From Bacillus albus (GTDB taxonomy: Bacteria; Bacillota; Bacilli; Bacillales; Bacillaceae_G): a stretch of 64,000 bases of DNA. Positions 16,715-25,267 of the stretch are shown piece after piece (the first letter of the stretch is position 1; every line of letters begins with the position of its first letter). The notes beneath the pieces are model-generated. The model was given only the letters and a program-made list of their open reading frames with translations. It ran no database searches and was not told where the DNA came from. A program made the position numbers and the translations under genes. The stretch is from assembly GCF_001884185.1 (NCBI RefSeq), contig NZ_MAOE01000035.1:248001-312000 (forward strand), given 5' to 3'.

Positions 16715-17098
16715 TTATTTCTTTTTAATTTTTCCAGTCCACGTTTTGAATCCACCTTGTAATTGGTAGAAATCTTTGTAGCCTTGTTTCTTTAAGTATT
16801 GAGCCGCACGACCAGTACGGAATCCGCTTTGGCAGTATAAGTAAACTGGTTGATCTTTACGAAGTTCTTTATGACGAAGGCGAATTTGTGATAACGGAAT
16901 GTTACGTGCGCCTAAAATATGCCCTGCAGTATATTCGTCTGCTTCGCGAATATCGATAAGCTGTGCTTTACGGTAGCCAGCACGAAACTCTTCTTCTGAA
17001 AGTGTTTTAATTAATTTTTTCTGATAGAAATACATCCATACAGTGTAACCGATAAACGCTACGATTACGGCTAATAAAATAATCCAAGTTGTTGACAC
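16715..17098 (-). CDS. yqhL: Membrane-anchored rhodanese-like protein YqhL
   Basis: The 127-residue protein starts at GTG 17098 with AGGGAG upstream. Residues 4-24 form a membrane helix, and a single rhodanese domain follows on the inner side. The active-site loop is YCQSGFRTGRA, with the catalytic Cys in a six-residue loop typical of sulfurtransferases. DIREADEYTAGHI is the second family motif. The donor and acceptor of sulfur are unknown. Its position between the gcv region and lipM is conserved with B. subtilis, and lipoate synthesis needs sulfur, but a functional link is speculative. Confidence 0.9.
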   Translation of the reverse strand: MSTTWIILLAVIVAFIGYTVWMYFYQKKLIKTLSEEEFRAGYRKAQLIDIREADEYTAGHILGARNIPLSQIRLRHKELRKDQPVYLYCQSGFRTGRAAQYLKKQGYKDFYQLQGGFKTWTGKIKKK

Positions 17099-17268
17099 GA
17101 TTCTATCGCTCCCTTTTTTCTTATCCTACTTTCAATATTATAATGCCCGTATGTATTTATGCAACAGATTCATTTGTATATAAGAAGAAATTTCGTATTC
17201 TTTCACAAATTTTGTCGAATTTGGTAGACTAGAGAATGTGAAAAATAATTGGTTATATGAGGTGCAGG

Positions 17269-18105
17269 ATGGGAAAAGAAAAATGGTGTTATATTAACTC
17301 TGGTCAATGTTCACCGGCATTTAATATGGCGTTAGATGAATGTTTATTAAATTGGCAAAGTGAAAAGAAAATGCCACCAACTATTCGTTTTTACGAATGG
17401 GAAGTACCAACATTAACAGTCGGGTATTTCCAGCGTGTTGAAAAAGATATTAATATGGATGTAGTTAACGAAAAGAAATATGGATTCGTTCGTCGTCAAA
17501 CAGGCGGCAGGGGTGTACTACATGATAAAGAATTAACGTACAGTGTTATTGTGTCTGAAGATCATCCAAATATGCCAAAAACAGTTACAGAAGCGTATCG
17601 TATTATTTCGCAAGGTTTACTAGACGGTTTTAAAGCATTAGGGTTAGAAGCGTATTATGCAGTTCCAAAAACAGAAGCAGATCGTGAAAATTTAAAAAAT
17701 CCACGCTCAGGCGTATGTTTTGATGCACCATCTTGGTATGAAATCGTAGTAGAAGGAAGAAAAATCGCAGGTAGTGCTCAAACACGTCAAAAAGGTGTTA
17801 TTTTACAGCACGGGTCGATTCCGTTAGAAATAGATTTAGATGAGTTATATGACCTGTTTTTATTCCCGAATGAACGTGTAAAAGAACGTATGAAGAGTAT
17901 GTTCTCTTCTAAAGCGGTAGCAATTAATGAATTAACAGACCGTACGTTTACAATCGATCAGTTAATTAAAGCGTTTGAGGTTGGGTTTGAAAAAGGATTA
18001 GATGTAGAGCTTGTTCCGTATGAATTAACAGAAGAACAATTACATGAAGTACAAACGTTAGCAAAAGAAAAGTATGAAAGTAACGAATGGAATTATAAAA
18101 AATAA
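17269..18105 (+). CDS. lipM: Octanoyltransferase LipM (octanoyl-ACP:GcvH)
   Basis: The ATG at 17269 follows GAGGTG; an ATG 12 bases earlier overlaps that site. The 278-residue protein has the biotin/lipoate transferase fold. [18 protein letters not shown] lies near residue 76, and [12 protein letters not shown] contains the Cys (about 150) that forms the acyl-thioester. B. subtilis LipM moves octanoate from ACP to GcvH, from which lipoate is relayed to the E2 proteins. That ties it to gcvTPAPB upstream and to bkdB at 61 kb. A perfect 0A-box heptamer, TGTCGAA, lies at 17213-17219 in its upstream region, possibly by chance. Confidence 0.95.
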   Translation: MGKEKWCYINSGQCSPAFNMALDECLLNWQSEKKMPPTIRFYEWEVPTLTVGYFQRVEKDINMDVVNEKKYGFVRRQTGGRGVLHDKELTYSVIVSEDHPNMPKTVTEAYRIISQGLLDGFKALGLEAYYAVPKTEADRENLKNPRSGVCFDAPSWYEIVVEGRKIAGSAQTRQKGVILQHGSIPLEIDLDELYDLFLFPNERVKERMKSMFSSKAVAINELTDRTFTIDQLIKAFEVGFEKGLDVELVPYELTEEQLHEVQTLAKEKYESNEWNYKK

Positions 18106-18136
18106 GAGGTGGCAATTGCCACCTCTTATTTTTTTA
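18101..18136. terminator. Bidirectional intrinsic terminator
   Basis: The 30-base palindrome around GGTGGCAATTGCCACC is flanked by AATAAGA and a T run. It lies between the converging lipM and proline-rich genes. Confidence 0.85.
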
Positions 18137-18973
18137 TAGTAAATTAAGTACTTTTTCTACTTTGATTCCTTTATCTTGTAAAGAACGAAGGCGATTTACA
18201 ACGTCCATAATTTCTTTGTCGAATGTAACGCTAATACCTTGGCTTTGTAGTTCTTGTTTTAATCCTTCAATAGAATCATCTATGTCGATGCCAAGCTCGT
18301 AATCTTGACAAACTTCAATTGTCTTTTTCACGAGTTTCACATAATTTTCTTGTAGTTTTGTATTTGTTTCAGTCAAAGCAGGTTGCTTCGGTTTTGCAGG
18401 CGCAACCGGTGCTGTCTCTTGCTTTGTAACTGGAGTTGGTACTGCTTTTTTCACAGGTGCTGGAGTAGATAATTCCACAGCTGCTTCTACACTTACTGGC
18501 TTCGGCGTTGGTACCGAAGTAGGTTTAGGTGCTACAGGTGTTTCTACTCGCGTAACAGGTTTTGGAGCCGGTGTAACTGCTTTTGGAACTTCTACAACTA
18601 CTTCTTTTTTCGGAGTAGCTTCTACAACAGTTTCTTCTTGCTCAGCAGCTTCTTTATTCTCTTTGCTCCACATAACGCGTTCAACTTCTAGAGAAACATT
18701 GTTTTTATTCATCGCTGTTAATGTAACTTTACCAACTTCAGCGTTCCCAGTGAAATCAACAATTTTATAAATAACACTCTTGTTCCAATCCACGTTTCCG
18801 CTCAAAAATAATTCTTCGTTACATTTCGGCGTTAAGCCCTCGATTTTAATTTCTGCGTTTACACCGTTTTCACTATATACCATAATTAGCGAAGCATTTA
18901 CATCTTCGTCTGCTAACATTAGTTCACGTACCATTTTGCCGGTGCGTACTTGCGTTTTCTTCTTAACTGACAT
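18134..18973 (-). CDS. Proline/alanine-rich linker protein of unknown function, 279 aa
   Basis: The ATG at 18973 follows GAGAGGAG. The protein has three parts. Residues 1-105 form a compact, probably beta-rich domain starting MSVKKKTQVRTGKMVRELML. Residues about 115-205 are a disordered linker of Pro, Ala, Val, Thr and Lys with repeats such as TPAPKPV and VAPKPTSVPTPKPV. The last 75 residues are charged and helical. There is no signal peptide or membrane helix. It stands alone under its own sigma-A promoter. It is not in this place in B. subtilis. Spore coat or cell surface roles are possible, but nothing shows this. Confidence 0.8.
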   Translation of the reverse strand: MSVKKKTQVRTGKMVRELMLADEDVNASLIMVYSENGVNAEIKIEGLTPKCNEELFLSGNVDWNKSVIYKIVDFTGNAEVGKVTLTAMNKNNVSLEVERVMWSKENKEAAEQEETVVEATPKKEVVVEVPKAVTPAPKPVTRVETPVAPKPTSVPTPKPVSVEAAVELSTPAPVKKAVPTPVTKQETAPVAPAKPKQPALTETNTKLQENYVKLVKKTIEVCQDYELGIDIDDSIEGLKQELQSQGISVTFDKEIMDVVNRLRSLQDKGIKVEKVLNLL

Positions 18974-19046
18974 CTAATTTCTCCTCTCAAAAATTCAGTA
19001 ATAATAAAAAAATCGTATAACGAAAAATAATTGCTCACGAAGATTT

Positions 19047-19076
19047 ATGATACCGATAATAAAAGCATCACGTCAA
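19047..19076 (-). promoter_or_regulatory. Sigma-A type promoter of the proline-rich gene
   Basis: On the complement TTGACG (19071-19076) and TATCAT (19047-19052) are 18 bases apart and face the gene starting at 18973. No operator-like repeat is visible. Confidence 0.55.
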
Positions 19077-19141
19077 CAATTAACTTTAATTATTTTGCAT
19101 TTTTCTTATTTTCTTTATGAAATTTTTCAATTTGTAAAATT

Positions 19142-19175
19142 AGACAGAAGAAAAACAGCCTTTTGAAAGGCTGTT
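19142..19175 (-). terminator. Terminator of the padR operon
   Basis: The stem AACAGCC(TTT) / (AAA)GGCTGTT, read on the complement, is followed by TTTTTCTTC. It lies at the end of the DUF1129-like gene. Confidence 0.75.
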
Positions 19176-19845
19176 AAAAATTTGATTTTTTATATAATAA
19201 TTTATATAAAGCAAAAAATAAGATAGCGATTAAGGCGTTTTGCCAAAATGTTAAATGATAAATGAGATAAGGTTGTTTTCTAAAATAAATATTTACGAAT
19301 ATAGCTGAACAAAATGGAGTAGCAAAAGCGAACCCGAATAGAATTCGTTTTTTCCAATTTATCTTTTTATTAAAAGAATAACGCTTTAATAAATATAAAA
19401 TAAGTAGTATTCCTAGTACAATTAATGAAATAGACAAAGTAGTTCCAGGGATGCTAAAAGGTGGACTTATTATATCGGTATCTTTTTCAAACAGGAAAAT
19501 GAAAAGAGAAGCAAGGGTATCCATTCCAAACTGTATAGCAAGAAGTAAACTAATAACAAAACCAATTAAAGAAGTTTTTTCTAATTTTGTTTGGGCGGGT
19601 AAAGCGGATATAATTTCATCGCAGTAAGATTGTAAATCATTTCCGAAAATGTCATAAGCATTTTTATTTTCTGCTTGTGCTTCGATAAGGTGGTCTAATA
19701 TTTCTAACAAAAGTTCTTCTACTTGATGTTCGGGTACATTAGATAACCGAAGATATACTAGCATATCACCATAAGCAGCTTCGTTTTCGGAAGTTAGAAG
19801 CTCACGTTTTTTATTATTCAATTCAATCATGTCTTGTGCATTCAT
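19174..19845 (-). CDS. DUF1129/HAAS-type membrane protein partnered with PadR
   Basis: The ATG at 19845 follows AGGGGAG at eight bases. The 223-residue protein has a soluble helical part of about 95 residues starting MNAQDMIELNNKKRELL, then about four membrane helices. This is the layout of DUF1129/DUF1700 proteins that travel with PadR regulators and act as membrane partners in envelope stress responses. Its start overlaps the padR reading-frame end by a few bases upstream, so the two are coupled. What it senses is unknown. Confidence 0.75.
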   Translation of the reverse strand: MNAQDMIELNNKKRELLTSENEAAYGDMLVYLRLSNVPEHQVEELLLEILDHLIEAQAENKNAYDIFGNDLQSYCDEIISALPAQTKLEKTSLIGFVISLLLAIQFGMDTLASLFIFLFEKDTDIISPPFSIPGTTLSISLIVLGILLILYLLKRYSFNKKINWKKRILFGFAFATPFCSAIFVNIYFRKQPYLIYHLTFWQNALIAILFFALYKLLYKKSNF

Positions 19846-19850
19846 CCCTA

Positions 19851-20168
19851 TCACTCCCCTTGTAATAATTTGTTTACGGTCGTTGAAACCATTCCCCAGC
19901 TTTGTTTAAATTCTTCAAGTTGCTCTAACCCTTTAGCGGTTACATGATAATATTTACGCTTTGGACCGAGTGAGGAGGCTTTTAATGTTCCTTCAATTAA
20001 TTTATCTTTTTGCATACGTAACAATAATGGATATATGCTTCCTTCGCTTACGAATGTAAATCCGTGTTTATTTAATTTTGTACTCAGTTCATATCCGTAC
20101 ACTTCTTCTTGTGAAATGATGTATAGGATGCAACCTTCGAGCACGCCTTTTAACATTTGGCTGTGCAT
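19851..20168 (-). CDS. PadR family transcriptional regulator
   Basis: The 105-residue protein is a PadR winged helix: MLKGVLEGCILYIISQEEVY, then EGSIYPLLLRMQKDKLIEG with the recognition helix, and YYHVTAKGLEQLEEF in the wing. The ATG at 20168 follows GGCGGTG. It is the first gene of a two-gene unit with the DUF1129-like protein. Two related palindromes cover its promoter, so it probably represses itself. PadR proteins of this short type often respond to drugs or envelope-active compounds. Confidence 0.92.
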   Translation of the reverse strand: MHSQMLKGVLEGCILYIISQEEVYGYELSTKLNKHGFTFVSEGSIYPLLLRMQKDKLIEGTLKASSLGPKRKYYHVTAKGLEQLEEFKQSWGMVSTTVNKLLQGE

Positions 20169-20187
20169 GATTTCACCGCCTTTTATT

Positions 20188-20260
20188 CAGGTAACTTGCC
20201 TTGCAAGGTAGCTGTTATCCAAATTATAACATTCAGTAACTTGCAAGGCAAGTTACTGAA
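20188..20260 (-). promoter_or_regulatory. padR promoter flanked by two palindromic operators
   Basis: On the complement TTGCCT (20246-20251) and TATAAT (20223-20228) are 17 bases apart. Operator A is perfect, TTCAGTAACTTGC (20232-20244) and GCAAGTTACTGAA (20248-20260), and covers the -35 and spacer. Operator B, CAGGTAACTTGC and GCAAGGTAGCTG (20188-20214), lies past the -10 box and has two mismatches. Their centres are 45 bases apart, on roughly the same face of the helix. The splB gene lies on the other side. Confidence 0.82.
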
Positions 20261-20324
20261 GTGGAAAACTTTAATGCGTGTTAAATGTTCCTCATTTCTC
20301 ATACTAACGAGAGGAGGGAAGCGT

Positions 20325-21350
20325 ATGAAACCATTTATGCCAAAACTTGTTTACTTTGAACCGAAAGCACTTGAATATCCACTTGGAAAAGAGCTGTATG
20401 AGAAGTTTACGAAGATGGGATTAGAAATTCGTGAAACGACATCTCATAATCAAATTAGAAATTTGCCAGGCGAAAATGATTTGCAAAAGTATCGCAATGC
20501 AAAGGCAACGCTTGTCGTTGGAGTGAGGAAAACATTAAAGTTCGATACGTCAAAACCGTCAGCTGAATATGCAATTCCACTTGCAACAGGGTGTATGGGG
20601 CATTGTCATTATTGTTATTTGCAAACGACACTTGGGAGTAAGCCTTACGTTCGCGTGTACGTTAATCTTGATGAAATATTTGAGAAGGCACAGCAATACA
20701 TGGATGAAAGAGCACCTGAAATAACAAGATTTGAAGCGGCTTGTACATCAGATATCGTTGGGATTGATCATTTAACACATGCATTAAAGCGGGCGATAGA
20801 GTTTATTGGAGAAAGTGAATACGGGCGTTTACGTTTCGTTACGAAATATTCGCACGTTGATCATTTGTTAGACGCAAAACATAACGGGAAAACTCGTTTC
20901 AGGTTTAGTATTAATTCACGGTATGTAATTAAAAATTTTGAGCCGGGGACGTCGCCGTTTGAAGAACGAATTGAAGCGGCTCGTAAAGTAGCAGGCGCGG
21001 GTTATCCACTTGGGTTTATAGTTGCGCCACTTTATATGCATGAAGGGTGGGAAGAAGGATACCGTGAACTATTTGAGCGACTGTACAATGCGCTAAAAGA
21101 TTTGTCGATACCGAATTTAACGTTTGAATTAATTCAACATCGCTTTACAAAACCGGCAAAAAAGGTCATTCAAGAGCGCTATCCGAATACGAAACTTGAA
21201 ATGGATGAAGAGAAGCGTAAATATAAATGGGGACGATACGGAATCGGGAAATACGTTTATAAAAAAGATGATGCAGAAGTATTAGAAGAAACAATAAGAG
21301 GTTATATACATGAGTTTTTTCCTGATGCAGAAATACAATACTTTACTTAA
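20325..21350 (+). CDS. splB: Spore photoproduct lyase
   Basis: The ATG at 20325 follows GAGGAGGG; longer frames run through the padR operators. The 341-residue radical SAM enzyme has the three cluster cysteines in GCMGHCHYCYLQ (Cys90, 94, 97) and the hydrogen-donor cysteine Cys140 in FEAACTSD. Using SAM and a 4Fe-4S cluster, it reverts the thymine dimer called spore photoproduct during germination. In B. subtilis splB follows splA; no splA-like gene is seen here, where padR is upstream instead. A terminator follows, so it is a single-gene unit. Confidence 0.95.
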   Translation: MKPFMPKLVYFEPKALEYPLGKELYEKFTKMGLEIRETTSHNQIRNLPGENDLQKYRNAKATLVVGVRKTLKFDTSKPSAEYAIPLATGCMGHCHYCYLQTTLGSKPYVRVYVNLDEIFEKAQQYMDERAPEITRFEAACTSDIVGIDHLTHALKRAIEFIGESEYGRLRFVTKYSHVDHLLDAKHNGKTRFRFSINSRYVIKNFEPGTSPFEERIEAARKVAGAGYPLGFIVAPLYMHEGWEEGYRELFERLYNALKDLSIPNLTFELIQHRFTKPAKKVIQERYPNTKLEMDEEKRKYKWGRYGIGKYVYKKDDAEVLEETIRGYIHEFFPDAEIQYFT

Positions 21351-21352
21351 GG

Positions 21353-21383
21353 AGAGTCTGTATACAAATACAGATTCTTTTTT
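21353..21383 (+). terminator. Terminator after splB
   Basis: The stem AGAGTCTGTAT / ATACAGATTCT (one G-T pair) with a four-base loop is followed by a T run, two bases after the splB stop. Confidence 0.85.
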
Positions 21384-21398
21384 GTTTTATATATTTAG

Positions 21399-21923
<525 letters not shown>

Positions 21924-21976
21924 GGGGAACGTATGTCGTTTCCTTTTTTATTTCAACTGAAAAGGATGGGAGAATT

Positions 21977-22639
21977 ATGAAAGCAATTATTTTTGATTTT
22001 GATGGATTAATTGTGGACACAGAAACAATATGGTTTCACTCTTTCAGAGACGCCGTTCGTGAGTATGGCGGGGAGTTACCCTTAGAGGAATTTGCAAAAT
22101 GTATTGGAACGACAGATGATGTACTGTATACATATTTAAATGAGCAATTAAAAGAGAAGTTTAACAAGCATGCATTAAAAGAAAAAGTGAAAACTTTACA
22201 TAAAGAGAAAATGAAAGTACCAGAAGCTCGTGACGGGGTAAAAGAATATTTAGAAGAAGCGAAAGAAATGGGATTAAAAATCGCATTAGCTTCCAGTTCA
22301 TCTAGAGAATGGGTTGTTTCTTTTTTGGAAGAGCTACAAATTCGAGATTATTTTGAAGTCATTAAAACGAGAGAAGATGTTGAAAAGGTAAAACCAGATC
22401 CAGCACTTTATCGAATTGCGATAGAAGATTTAGGGATTGATCCGTCTGAAGCTGTTGTATTTGAAGATTCATTAAACGGATTGAAAGCAGCGATTGCGGC
22501 AGGATTAAAGTGCGTTGTTGTACCAAATGATGTAACGCGCAATTTACCCTTTGAAAATCATCACCTTCGAATTGAAAGTATGAAAGATAAAAGTCTGAAA
22601 GAAGTACTGCAAAATATAAAAAAAGACCGTATTTCCTAA
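21977..22639 (+). CDS. HAD superfamily hydrolase, beta-phosphoglucomutase-like
   Basis: The 220-residue protein begins MKAIIFDFDGLIVDTETIWF, which holds the HAD motif I DxDG(L)xxD with the nucleophile Asp8. Motif II is ALASSSS, and VFEDSLNGLKAA is motif IV. The cap domain of about 70 residues is of the helical subclass I type, as in PgmB and YhcW. It most likely dephosphorylates or rearranges a sugar phosphate or nucleotide; the substrate cannot be told. It is 53 bases after mntR and has its own ribosome site and terminator. Confidence 0.9.
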   Translation: MKAIIFDFDGLIVDTETIWFHSFRDAVREYGGELPLEEFAKCIGTTDDVLYTYLNEQLKEKFNKHALKEKVKTLHKEKMKVPEARDGVKEYLEEAKEMGLKIALASSSSREWVVSFLEELQIRDYFEVIKTREDVEKVKPDPALYRIAIEDLGIDPSEAVVFEDSLNGLKAAIAAGLKCVVVPNDVTRNLPFENHHLRIESMKDKSLKEVLQNIKKDRIS

Positions 22640-22662
22640 AAGGAAGCACGGTCTTTCTTTTT
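22621..22662. terminator. Bidirectional intrinsic terminator
   Basis: The outer arms AAAGACCGT / ACGGTCTTT enclose an inner TTTCCT/AGGAA stem, followed by T-rich sequence. It overlaps the ends of the HAD gene and yqhP, which converge. Confidence 0.85.
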
Positions 22663-23037
22663 TGTTTTTTTACCTTCAATGACAGTTAAATGAGATTGTT
22701 TTCTTTTACGCTTCAAAGTGGAAGGAGTTCCTTTTTTCCCTTTGTCGTTAGAAGCGTTTGATTTAAAGAAAGAATTGCTTAGGGGTGCTACATTTTGTTT
22801 CCCATGTTTGCGGTTCGATTGTTTTGCAGCACGCTTATAAGAGCTTTGCGAATTTGCAGAACTACTAGAGTTTGTAAACATTTTGTAGAGTAAATAAAAG
22901 ATACCAACGACAGCCAACATGATACCAATATTTTTTAACACTCCCATTGGATCTGTAATGACAGATGAAACAAGGCCGAATATTGCTAATCCGATAATAA
23001 GCACAAATATAGCGAAAGTAAACGAACGACCGTTCAT
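22636..23037 (-). CDS. yqhP: YqhP/SA1362-type membrane protein
   Basis: The ATG at 23037 follows AGGAGG at eight bases; a GTG three codons earlier is too close. The 133-residue protein has two hydrophobic helices at about residues 5-25 and 37-53. A long basic, Ser/Lys-rich cytoplasmic tail follows (KRAAKQSNRKHGKQN, KGKKGTPSTLKRKRK). This matches the SA1362 family, called YqhP in B. subtilis and found in the same place beside yqhQ. The function is unknown. The basic tail could touch nucleic acid or the membrane surface. Confidence 0.8.
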   Translation of the reverse strand: MNGRSFTFAIFVLIIGLAIFGLVSSVITDPMGVLKNIGIMLAVVGIFYLLYKMFTNSSSSANSQSSYKRAAKQSNRKHGKQNVAPLSNSFFKSNASNDKGKKGTPSTLKRKRKQSHLTVIEGKKTKKKDRASF

Positions 23038-23116
23038 AAGGAACACCTCCTAAAAACATATATTAAAAATAGTATATTAACGATGAGGAAAGGAGTTGAA
23101 CACCATTTTTAAATAA

Positions 23117-24037
23117 TTATTGTTTGTTTTCTAAACGTAATAATTCTTCAAACGATGCAATGGCTACTTCCACTTGATCATCTGTTGGTTCTTTCGTTGT
23201 TAATAGTTGCAGCCATAATCCGGGATATCCAAGTATGCGTAATACTGGAATATCGCGTAATCGATTCGTAAACTGTAACACTTCAAAAGAAATGCCGAGA
23301 ACGACTGGAATTAATAAAATTCGGTTTACGACTCTGGCCCAAAGTGGATCTGTAGGGACAAGGAAGTAAACAAACATTCCAATAATGACTGTAAATATAA
23401 TAAAGCTACTGCCACAACGATAATGAAGGCGAGTTTGTTTTTGAACATTTTCTACAGTCATCGGAAGATTATTCTCATGGGCATTAATTACTTTATGCTC
23501 CGCACCATGGTACTGAAATACCCGCTTGATAAGTGGGGTTAAAGAAATAAAGTATATATAGCTCAATAATAGCATGAGCTTAATGACACTTTCGACAATG
23601 ATTTGCCCTGTATGAGAGGGGAAAATCGGTCTCGTTAATTCAGCTAGTAGTGCAGGAACTGCTGTGAAAATGACTTTACCGAATATGAAAGATAAAACAC
23701 CAACTGCTGCAACTCCTAATACCATCGTTAATTTCGATTGTTCTTCTTTTTTATTTGCAATTTGTTCGTCTTCTTCTGGGTGGACATCAAATCGTTCTGA
23801 AGCAAAGTTCAAATGTTTTGCTCCGTTCGCACTTGCATCCACAATAGCGGCAATCCCTCGTAAAAATGGAATTTTTTTCAGGATAGATAATGCTTTATTA
23901 CGAACGCGTGGTAATCGATAAAATTCAATTGATTTATCTTTACGACGAACTGCTGTAACAGTATATTCTCTACCGCCAAACATAACTCCTTCTATGACTG
24001 CTTGCCCGCCATATATTTGTTTTGACTCTTCTGCCAT
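23117..24037 (-). CDS. yqhQ: DUF1385 membrane protein YqhQ
   Basis: The ATG at 24037 is used because the product then starts MAEESKQIYGGQAVIEGVMF. That stretch holds the conserved GGQAVIEGVMF/GG motif of DUF1385. The 306-residue protein has about four membrane helices and a conserved cytoplasmic HGAEHKVINAHEN segment, followed by RLHYRCGSSF with its Cys. The His and Cys suggest metal binding or catalysis, but no activity is known. A longer N-terminus is rejected for lack of a ribosome site. Confidence 0.9.
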   Translation of the reverse strand: MAEESKQIYGGQAVIEGVMFGGREYTVTAVRRKDKSIEFYRLPRVRNKALSILKKIPFLRGIAAIVDASANGAKHLNFASERFDVHPEEDEQIANKKEEQSKLTMVLGVAAVGVLSFIFGKVIFTAVPALLAELTRPIFPSHTGQIIVESVIKLMLLLSYIYFISLTPLIKRVFQYHGAEHKVINAHENNLPMTVENVQKQTRLHYRCGSSFIIFTVIIGMFVYFLVPTDPLWARVVNRILLIPVVLGISFEVLQFTNRLRDIPVLRILGYPGLWLQLLTTKEPTDDQVEVAIASFEELLRLENKQ

Positions 24038-24281
24038 GTTAACACCAACCTGTATTTGTTTCTCTCTTATGTAGAAAAAGAGGCAATTGTCATACTGGGT
24101 TCTGTCGTTTTGAAATAAGACAATCACCGAGTTTCCTTTATTTTATCGACAAATACAAGTATATGACAAGGAAAAATGTTACGAGAGTCGGACATTTCTT
24201 ATTCTTTTTATAGACAAATTTCGCAGTATTTAAACATGGTTCAAAATAGTTTCGGGCATACTATTGAGCGGAGGTGTCGAT

Positions 24282-24770
24282 GTGAGTCAAGAACAATTAG
24301 GAACAAGGAATTTTGTACAAATTGGTTTATTTGGTGGACTCTTTTGGGGAGGGATATGGTATTTCCTTCATATATTTTCATTTACGGAAGCGGGACCGAA
24401 CTATTTATTATTACCATTTGCCTTTGGAAGCTGGAAAGAAGGTGTATGGGGCAATGTGTCAGGAATTGTTTGTATGGCACTACTTTCGATTTTAATTGCC
24501 TTTTTGTATAAAGCGTTTTTGGCAAAGTTTGAAGGAATTCTTCCAGGGATGATTTATGGTCTTTTTTGGTGGGCGTTACTATTTTTCGGAATGGGGTTAA
24601 TAGCGCCTGCTATTAAAAGTGCACTCCATTTACCGAAAGAAACGATTGTGACGACGATATGCATTTTTATATTATATGGTGTGTTTATAGCATACTCTGT
24701 TTCCTACGCCGTAAATACGAATAAGGCCGAGCGAGAGGGAGAAGAGAAGACAAACTATTCAAATAAGTAA
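24282..24770 (+). CDS. yqhR: YqhR family membrane protein
   Basis: The start is GTG at 24282, six bases after GGAGGTG; the upstream TTG lies before that site. The 162-residue protein has four or five membrane helices, with the motif FGGLFWGGIWYFLHIFSFTE in the first and GLFWWALLFFGMGL in a later one. It is the conserved neighbour of yqhQ and aroQ in Bacillus, where it is named YqhR. The role is not known. It is divergent from yqhQ and 52 bases before aroQ. Confidence 0.88.
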   Translation: MSQEQLGTRNFVQIGLFGGLFWGGIWYFLHIFSFTEAGPNYLLLPFAFGSWKEGVWGNVSGIVCMALLSILIAFLYKAFLAKFEGILPGMIYGLFWWALLFFGMGLIAPAIKSALHLPKETIVTTICIFILYGVFIAYSVSYAVNTNKAEREGEEKTNYSNK

Positions 24771-24822
24771 CTCCTATGTTAAAATGTTGTATAGATATTT
24801 AATATTAAGGAGTTTTAAGCAT

Positions 24823-25263
24823 ATGAAAAAGGTACTCCTCGTAAACGGTCCTAACCTAAATCGCCTCGGTGTCAGGGAGGTAAATGTATATGGAAAGGGC
24901 ACGCTAGCGACACTTGAAGCAGATATGAAGCAAGAAGCAGAAACAATGGGAGTGGAGTTAGAATGTTTCCAGTCGAATCATGAAGGTGCAATTATCGATC
25001 GTATTCATGAGGCGGAAGATATATATGAAGGGATCATTTTAAATCCTGGAGCATTTACGCATTATAGCTATGCGATTCGAGATGCAATTGCGAGCATTTC
25101 GATTCCTGTTATTGAAGTACATATTTCTAACATTCACCAGCGTGAGTCGTTCCGTCACGAATCTGTGACAGCAGCTGTTTGTGCGGGACAAATTGTTGGA
25201 TTTGGTTTTTATGGCTATAAGTTAGCGTTATTTGCATTAATGGAGAAATTGAGGGAGGCATAA
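24823..25263 (+). CDS. aroQ: 3-dehydroquinate dehydratase, type II
   Basis: The ATG at 24823 follows TAAGGAG. The 146-residue protein is the small dodecameric type II dehydroquinase of the shikimate pathway. It turns 3-dehydroquinate into 3-dehydroshikimate. VNGPNLNRLGVRE near the start leads into the lid with the catalytic Tyr23. NPGAFTHYSYAIRDA holds substrate contacts, and EVHISNIHQRESFR holds the catalytic His at about 100. It is called yqhS in B. subtilis, and the neighbours yqhT and efp follow in the same order. Confidence 0.96.
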   Translation: MKKVLLVNGPNLNRLGVREVNVYGKGTLATLEADMKQEAETMGVELECFQSNHEGAIIDRIHEAEDIYEGIILNPGAFTHYSYAIRDAIASISIPVIEVHISNIHQRESFRHESVTAAVCAGQIVGFGFYGYKLALFALMEKLREA

Positions 25264-25267
25264 AGTA

